Below, piece by piece: positions 59,690 through 64,000 of a DNA stretch of 64,000 bases. Both the position numbers and the translations under genes were made by a program. The DNA lies in contig NZ_JACXAA010000006.1 of assembly GCF_014699035.1 (NCBI RefSeq), forward strand, positions 124,001 through 188,000. Direction: 5' to 3'. How positions within the stretch are numbered: the stretch's first letter is position 1; each line of letters starts with the position of its first letter. The DNA is from Spirosoma validum. GTDB lineage: Bacteria > Bacteroidota > Bacteroidia > Cytophagales > Spirosomataceae. Below the pieces are notes generated by a model. It had not been told where the DNA came from. It made no database searches and saw only the letters and a list, made by a program, of their open reading frames with translations.

Positions 59690-60904
59690 TTACTTACGTT
59701 TCCGGCGCTCCTCTCTCCTCGATTTCTTTGCGTCTTCCAACGCCTTTTTAGCTTCTTTATATTGACTGGATTTTCGCTCAGCTTTATCCATCACTTCTTT
59801 AAAATAAGTCTGAGCCAGATCATAGTTTTTTTCTTCCGTAGCAATTTTCGCTAAGCCCAGCACAGAAGACCAGTAATACCCAGCATTTGTTGAGTTCGTC
59901 TGCTTGGCAAAATCGATCGACTGCTGGTAATATTTCTTTGCTTCCGCTGTGTTCTTGTAAAAAATCTGATTGATGTAAGCGAGAATGTAAGCGGCTGTTC
60001 GGCCACCCACGCCCTCGTATCCCGACTGCGTCCGTTCAATCTTGGCCAGCATATTTTTGGAAACCCGCTCGGCTTCATTCAAACGTCCAGTCACGAAGGC
60101 TGATCGGGCGTAATAGCGCTCAAAGAATGGATTGTCAGGATATTGCTCATTCATGTATTTCGACATTTCATAAGCCTTGTCGTACTGATTTTCCATACTA
60201 TAGATCTGAACCAGAAAATAGCGAGCCTCAACGCGCGTGTAAAACGCCGTATTAGCCGTTTTTTCCAACTCTTTAATGCCTTTCACTTTATTTCCTTTCG
60301 GAAAAAACATCAGAATTGGCTTTAGCAATGGATAATTTTCGGGAATCCACTGCGCGTAAAAATCGTACATGCCATCCCCAAAGAGTAATTCGGGACTGAA
60401 ATCAGCATTGCCTTTACATTTCTCGAAGTATTTAAGCGCACTTTTTCCAGAAAAGGTAGCTTTCGTCCACTTTTTTCGCTCAGCATACAAGCGGCTTTTA
60501 AAGGCATACGCAGCGGCCAGAAAAAACGCTGGCTCCAGTTTATTATCGCTATCATCGTAAAGCTTTTCGGCCAACGTAATGGTTGTATCCATAAGCGACA
60601 GACAGCGATCATCATAGTCCGTTACGTCCGTATTTGGCACAATTTTCCACCATTCCGCTAGGCCCATCAAAAAATACGGCATCGGATGTTTGGGGTACCG
60701 CACACGAAGCCATCGAAACTCTTTATCGGCATCATAAAACTTGTAGTTGTACATGAGATTGATCGCTTCTGCTGACTCAATCTGTACACCCGGATGTTTT
60801 AATAAGCCATCATATTTTTTATCGAACGCAGACGGATCATAAAGCTGAGCCTGTGCAAAAAAAGCCATTCCCGTTAGCCATACCGTCAATACTAAGTTCT
60901 TCAT
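59690..60904 (-). CDS. Exported TPR protein
   Basis: A 404-residue protein with a Sec signal ending in FFAQAQ and tetratricopeptide-like repeats through the rest (YFLVQIYSMENQYDKAYEMS, KIATEEKNYDLAQTYFKEVM). The C terminus is a Lys/Arg-rich tail. It probably works as a protein-protein scaffold in the periplasm; no partner is indicated. Confidence 0.85.
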   Translation of the reverse strand: MKNLVLTVWLTGMAFFAQAQLYDPSAFDKKYDGLLKHPGVQIESAEAINLMYNYKFYDADKEFRWLRVRYPKHPMPYFLMGLAEWWKIVPNTDVTDYDDRCLSLMDTTITLAEKLYDDSDNKLEPAFFLAAAYAFKSRLYAERKKWTKATFSGKSALKYFEKCKGNADFSPELLFGDGMYDFYAQWIPENYPLLKPILMFFPKGNKVKGIKELEKTANTAFYTRVEARYFLVQIYSMENQYDKAYEMSKYMNEQYPDNPFFERYYARSAFVTGRLNEAERVSKNMLAKIERTQSGYEGVGGRTAAYILAYINQIFYKNTAEAKKYYQQSIDFAKQTNSTNAGYYWSSVLGLAKIATEEKNYDLAQTYFKEVMDKAERKSSQYKEAKKALEDAKKSRREERRKRK

Positions 60905-60985
60905 TGGTTAAAAAGTGCTTATACTGATATATCAACGCAAACAGGTCGCAGACCGTTTGCCAAGACTTCTTTTTCCCATAATTTT

Positions 60986-61017
60986 TTGTCCACCAACCTA
61001 TTGTCAGCGTATCTTTG
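60986..61017 (+). promoter_or_regulatory. Promoter of hpt
   Basis: TTG (60986-60988) and TATCTTTG (61010-61017) are 21 bp apart, slightly long but within the Bacteroidota pattern. The leader to the ATG at 61037 is only about 12-13 bases. Confidence 0.6.
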
Positions 61018-61036
61018 ACGCCCTACAGACGCTAAC

Positions 61037-61564
61037 ATGCTAACGATTAAAGATAAAACGTTCGTCCCATTTATTACTTCTGAATCGATCCAGGCTCGAA
61101 TTCAGGAATTAGCCGAACAAATCAATCAGGAATACGCTGGTAAACAGCCCCTTTTAGTAGTCATTCTGAATGGGGCTTTTCTCTTCGCGGCTGATCTGGC
61201 AAAACATTTGACTGTTCCCTGCGAAATCACATTTCTACGCGTTTCATCGTATAAAGGCACAGAATCTACCGGCCAGCTTAAAGAGATTTTAGGCCTCACG
61301 GAATCCATTATTGATCGGGACTTGATTGTGATCGAAGATATTGTGGATACGGGTAAAACTCTTCACGATATATGCAATCAGCTTCAGGCACAGAAACCGG
61401 CATCGCTTACCATTGCTACGTTGCTATACAAGCCGGAAGCCTTACAAAAACCGCTTGATTTACACTACGTCGGTTTCGAGATTGAAAACCGTTTTGTTCT
61501 GGGATACGGATTAGACTATGACGGTTTAGGGCGAAATACGCCAGATATTCTGGTTCTGGAATAA
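61037..61564 (+). CDS. hpt: Hypoxanthine phosphoribosyltransferase
   Basis: A 175-residue purine-salvage enzyme joining hypoxanthine or guanine to PRPP. LLVVILNGAFLFAADLAKHL is the first conserved block, and DLIVIEDIVDTGKTLHDI the PRPP-binding loop with its acidic pair. FVLGYGLDYDGLGRN marks the purine-binding C terminus. Length and layout are normal for the bacterial enzyme. Confidence 0.95.
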   Translation: MLTIKDKTFVPFITSESIQARIQELAEQINQEYAGKQPLLVVILNGAFLFAADLAKHLTVPCEITFLRVSSYKGTESTGQLKEILGLTESIIDRDLIVIEDIVDTGKTLHDICNQLQAQKPASLTIATLLYKPEALQKPLDLHYVGFEIENRFVLGYGLDYDGLGRNTPDILVLE

Positions 61565-61630
61565 CAGATCGGAAAATTTCATTCGCTGGTTAAAACAATG
61601 TGAACAGCTGGCGTATAATTCCGGGATTCG

Positions 61631-62851
61631 TTACCGGTCTACTTCACCCATCACGATATCAATCGAGCCGATAACGGCAATTAAATCGGCCAGCATGGCG
61701 CCCCGACTGATTTCGCCGATAACGGACAAGTTATGGAACGAACACGACCGGGCTTTGCAACGTATCGGCACATCTGATCGACCATCGGTTCGGAAAAAAA
61801 AGCCTAATTCTCCTTTTGCACTCTCGGCCCGGGCGTAAAAATCCATTGCTTTCGGTCGAATTTTCTTGGGGACTACGGCCTGAGGGTCATAGTCCCGAGT
61901 GCGCCGATGATCGCCCGTAAGTTGGTCTAAGCATTGTTCCACAATGCGAATTGACTCATAACATTCGAGCACCCGAATGTTATTACGGTCCCAGCAATCG
62001 CCAACCGTGCCCATTTTCCCTTCTCCAATCGGAATATCAAAGTCCAGTTCAGGATAAACCGAATAATTATCTACTCTCCGAAGATCATACGCTAATCCAG
62101 AACCACGTAGCACCGGTCCTGTACAACCATAATTAATCGCTACCGCCAGTGGCAATACACCTACGTTAGCAGTACGTTTTATAAAAATCTCATTGTCGAT
62201 TACTAGCTGGCGCAGCTCCAGTAACTTGGGTTTCAGATACGTAATAAATTCTCGGCAGCGCTCCTCAAAACCCACGGGAAGATCGTAAAACAAGCCCCCA
62301 ACCCAAATGTAATTGTAGAGCATGCGGGCTCCACTCACCCACTCCAGTAACCGCTGGATGTGCTCGCGGTCACGCATAAGCCACAGAAAGGGCGTATAGG
62401 CCCCTATATCAAGTGCGTACGTACCAACACCGACAAAATGGGAAGCAATCCGGTTCAGCTCAGCTACCAAGACACGGATGTACTCCGTACGCTTTGGAAT
62501 ATCGTTCTGAATTCCCAGCATTTTCTCTACTCCCATGACAAATGCATGCTCGCAATTCATGGCAGCCAGATAATCAAGACGGTCTACGAACGGAATTGTC
62601 TGGTTGAAGGGCAACGCCTGAGCGTGTTTCTCAAAGCAGCGGTGCAAATAGCCCAGATGCGGCACTACGTCGACGATAATTTCACCGTCTGTGATGACTT
62701 CGAGCCGCAATACACCGTGGGTTGATGGGTGTTGAGGCCCCATATTCAGAATCATTTCCCCTTCACTCAGCATGTCGGGCTGATACAGACTCGGATCAGA
62801 GGCCCGGAAATGGCCGGGTGCATATTCATATTGAATCGTTTGCGTAGTCAT
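61631..62851 (-). CDS. nuoD: NADH-quinone oxidoreductase subunit D, stand-alone gene
   Basis: A 406-residue peripheral-arm subunit of complex I, which together with NuoB shapes the quinone pocket. [18 protein letters not shown] holds the pocket His, [15 protein letters not shown] the Tyr, and [11 protein letters not shown] the acidic residues. [16 protein letters not shown] and the C-terminal [11 protein letters not shown] are typical. Key residues look intact. Unusually no nuoC, nuoB or nuoE lies next to it: neighbours are hpt (convergent) and rpmG (divergent). Start 62851 is preferred over a TTG at 62890. Confidence 0.93.
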   Translation of the reverse strand: MTTQTIQYEYAPGHFRASDPSLYQPDMLSEGEMILNMGPQHPSTHGVLRLEVITDGEIIVDVVPHLGYLHRCFEKHAQALPFNQTIPFVDRLDYLAAMNCEHAFVMGVEKMLGIQNDIPKRTEYIRVLVAELNRIASHFVGVGTYALDIGAYTPFLWLMRDREHIQRLLEWVSGARMLYNYIWVGGLFYDLPVGFEERCREFITYLKPKLLELRQLVIDNEIFIKRTANVGVLPLAVAINYGCTGPVLRGSGLAYDLRRVDNYSVYPELDFDIPIGEGKMGTVGDCWDRNNIRVLECYESIRIVEQCLDQLTGDHRRTRDYDPQAVVPKKIRPKAMDFYARAESAKGELGFFFRTDGRSDVPIRCKARSCSFHNLSVIGEISRGAMLADLIAVIGSIDIVMGEVDR

Positions 62852-62950
62852 TACAATGTCAAAGGTCGAAAGGTAAAGCCCGAAAGCCAAACGCCGTTGA
62901 TCTTTTGCGGATTAAGATCAAAAAATCATTACTTTTTCCTGATACCCAGT

Positions 62951-62980
62951 TTGGTAAATAAAAGGAATTTCGTACCTTTG
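62951..62980 (+). promoter_or_regulatory. Promoter of the rpmG operon
   Basis: TTG (62951-62953), 19 bp, then TACCTTTG (62973-62980): a textbook Bacteroidota promoter, 30 bases before the rpmG ATG at 63011. Confidence 0.8.
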
Positions 62981-63010
62981 CGCTCCTTATCGAGAAAACA
63001 GACTTTAGCA

Positions 63011-63196
63011 ATGGCAAAGAAAGGCGCCAATAGAATCCAGGTCATTCTGGAATGCACCGAGCAAAAAGACAGCGGTGTTCCCGGCATGTCCCGGTACATT
63101 ACTACGAAAAACCGGAAGAATACGCCGGCTCGTATCGAACGGAAGAAATACAATCCGTTTCTGAAAAAAGTAACGCTGCATAAAGAAATTAAGTAA
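63011..63196 (+). CDS. rpmG: 50S ribosomal protein L33
   Basis: A 61-residue protein with [19 protein letters not shown] and [20 protein letters not shown], the standard L33 pattern in Bacteroidota. The start is the ATG at 63011 right after the promoter; the longer open frame upstream belongs to no gene. L28 (rpmB), which usually precedes L33, is not present here. Confidence 0.96.
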   Translation: MAKKGANRIQVILECTEQKDSGVPGMSRYITTKNRKNTPARIERKKYNPFLKKVTLHKEIK

Positions 63197-63270
63197 TCAG
63201 TCAATTTTCGTTAGCTAATAGTGATTATATTGCTATCAACTAACTATTGACTACTAACTTCTATAAAGAA

Positions 63271-63426
63271 ATGGCAAAAAAGGTAGTTGCAACCCTGAAA
63301 ACGAAGGATAACGGCAAGGCATTCGCTAAGATTATCAAAGCCGTAAAGTCGCCTAAAACTGGCGCTTATACCTTCAAAGAAGAAATGGTCCCGGTTGATG
63401 AAGTACAATCTGCACTGAAAGCGTAA
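63271..63426 (+). CDS. DUF4295 protein
   Basis: A 51-residue basic protein beginning MAKKVVATLKTKDNGKAF and ending MVPVDEVQSALKA. This is the Bacteroidota-specific DUF4295 protein, usually encoded between L33 and ftsY as here. A ribosome-linked role is assumed from its constant gene position and basic charge; nothing is proven. It is 74 bp after rpmG. Confidence 0.92.
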   Translation: MAKKVVATLKTKDNGKAFAKIIKAVKSPKTGAYTFKEEMVPVDEVQSALKA

Positions 63427-63463
63427 GCTTTTCAGCCATCAACTTTCTACGTAAAGATGCATA

Positions 63464-63503
63464 GGTCCCACAGCCTCAACTGGCTTCGTGGGACTTTTTT
63501 TAT
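63464..63503 (+). terminator. Terminator after the rpmG-DUF4295 pair
   Basis: GTCCCAC and GTGGGAC form the core of a stem, extended by a weaker AGCC/GGCT inner pairing, followed by seven T. It separates the ribosomal pair from ftsY. Confidence 0.85.
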
Positions 63504-63606
63504 GAAAAAACAGTTAGGTCAGATAATAAGTCAGCCGGTCTGAAAGTAATTATGTACCTGTAAATCTGTCTGACTTACCATCTCATCTAACTCACTGACT
63601 AGTCAC

Positions 63607-64000
63607 ATGGCTTTATTCGGTTTATTTTCGAAAGAAAAGAAAGAAACACTCGACAAAGGCTTAGAAAAAACAAAGGACAACTTTTTCTCTAAACTCGGCC
63701 GGGCAGTTGTCGGTAAATCTACCGTTGACGAAGAAGTTCTGGACGAAGTAGAGAATGTTCTGGTTTCGTCGGATGTAGGCGTAGAAACGACTGTTAAGAT
63801 TATCAAACGGATTGAGGAACGTGTTGCCCGCGACAAATATATGGGCACCGATGAATTAGACCGTATCCTTCGGGAAGAGATAGCCGCTTTGCTATCTGAT
63901 AACAATACCACTGATGTAACCGGAGCGCCGGACCGTGATGATTTTGCTTTACCTACCGACAAAAAACCATACGTTATTATGGTCGTAGGAGTTAATGGCG
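63607..64000 (+). CDS. ftsY: Signal recognition particle receptor FtsY, 5' part
   Basis: The first 131 residues of FtsY, cut by the window edge. MALFGLFSKEKKETLDKGLE starts an unusually short membrane-targeting A domain, as in other Bacteroidota. The N domain (EEVLDEVENVLVSSDVGVET) follows, and the sequence stops just as the G domain begins (VIMVVGVNG, the start of the GTP-binding P-loop). FtsY docks ribosome-SRP complexes at the inner membrane. Confidence 0.95.
   Translation, partial: MALFGLFSKEKKETLDKGLEKTKDNFFSKLGRAVVGKSTVDEEVLDEVENVLVSSDVGVETTVKIIKRIEERVARDKYMGTDELDRILREEIAALLSDNNTTDVTGAPDRDDFALPTDKKPYVIMVVGVNG

Noticed and set aside
62729-63010. Long N-terminal extension of the L33 frame
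   Set aside because: It runs antisense to nuoD and through the rpmG promoter; L33 proteins start at the MAKKG Met at 63011.
1-64000. CRISPR arrays, rRNA genes, prophage or integrase-bearing islands
   Set aside because: No regularly spaced repeats, rRNA signatures, phage structural genes or recombinase genes were seen.

Overview
The window looks like a chromosomal segment of a Bacteroidota bacterium, most likely a Cytophagales / Spirosoma-type genome. The evidence is Bacteroidota-style promoters (TTG about 17-21 bp before TAnnTTTG) at several genes, a complete alternative complex III (ACIII) operon joined to an aa3-type oxidase, the L33 / DUF4295 / FtsY group, six-domain ribosomal protein S1, and many palindromic intergenic repeats. 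GC content appears close to one half. No rRNA, CRISPR array, prophage or transposase gene was seen.

Layout. (1) 1-2400: a PIN-type toxin-antitoxin pair sits between two perfect 173-bp direct copies of the start of a CbpA-type J-protein gene; the right copy continues into the intact gene, followed by its modulator CbpM. (2) 2485-5858: a molybdopterin oxidoreductase, flavin reductase and DUF6510 zinc-ribbon cassette, a lipoprotein and a P1-family peptidase. (3) 5875-20900: mostly single housekeeping or metabolic genes: OPT transporter, AlbA_2 protein, CrtZ, CutC, PurU, a Tat-exported glycosylasparaginase-like enzyme, GT3 glycogen synthase, Mog, AnmK, fructosamine kinase, DEAD-box helicase, TPR and MORN proteins. 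They are separated by striking palindromic repeats. (4) 21013-25565: surface-sugar functions (GDP-fucose synthase, NeuD-like acetyltransferase, LpxH-like phosphoesterase, glycosyltransferase, epimerase-like protein). (5) 25569-28115: an overlapping ECF sigma / membrane regulator / outer-membrane barrel operon.

(6) 28206-45442: a minus-strand respiratory operon of about 17 kb. In order of transcription it has actA (with an extra N-terminal monohaem domain), actB-F, oxidase subunits II and I, haem A synthase, haem O synthase, two subunit III paralogues, subunit IV, SCO, DUF420, a small Cys-containing membrane protein and DUF983. Together these would oxidise quinol, pass electrons through c-haems to CuA and reduce oxygen, with haem A and copper assembly encoded in the same transcript. 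A good promoter lies upstream of actA and a terminator lies after DUF983.

(7) 45723-64000: tRNA-Cys, rpsA with a leader hairpin, an HNH protein, SmpB, an OmpH-like protein, penicillin acylase, a glycerophosphodiesterase, a GH3-family protein, IspH, a GHL10 lipoprotein, an Lrp regulator, a TPR protein, hypoxanthine phosphoribosyltransferase, a stand-alone nuoD, rpmG, DUF4295 and the start of ftsY.

The most unusual items are the toxin-antitoxin insertion with long target duplication, a family of hairpin repeats whose inner palindromes differ by compensating changes, and an apparent excess of the word GCTACGT / ACGTAGC across genes and intergenic DNA.
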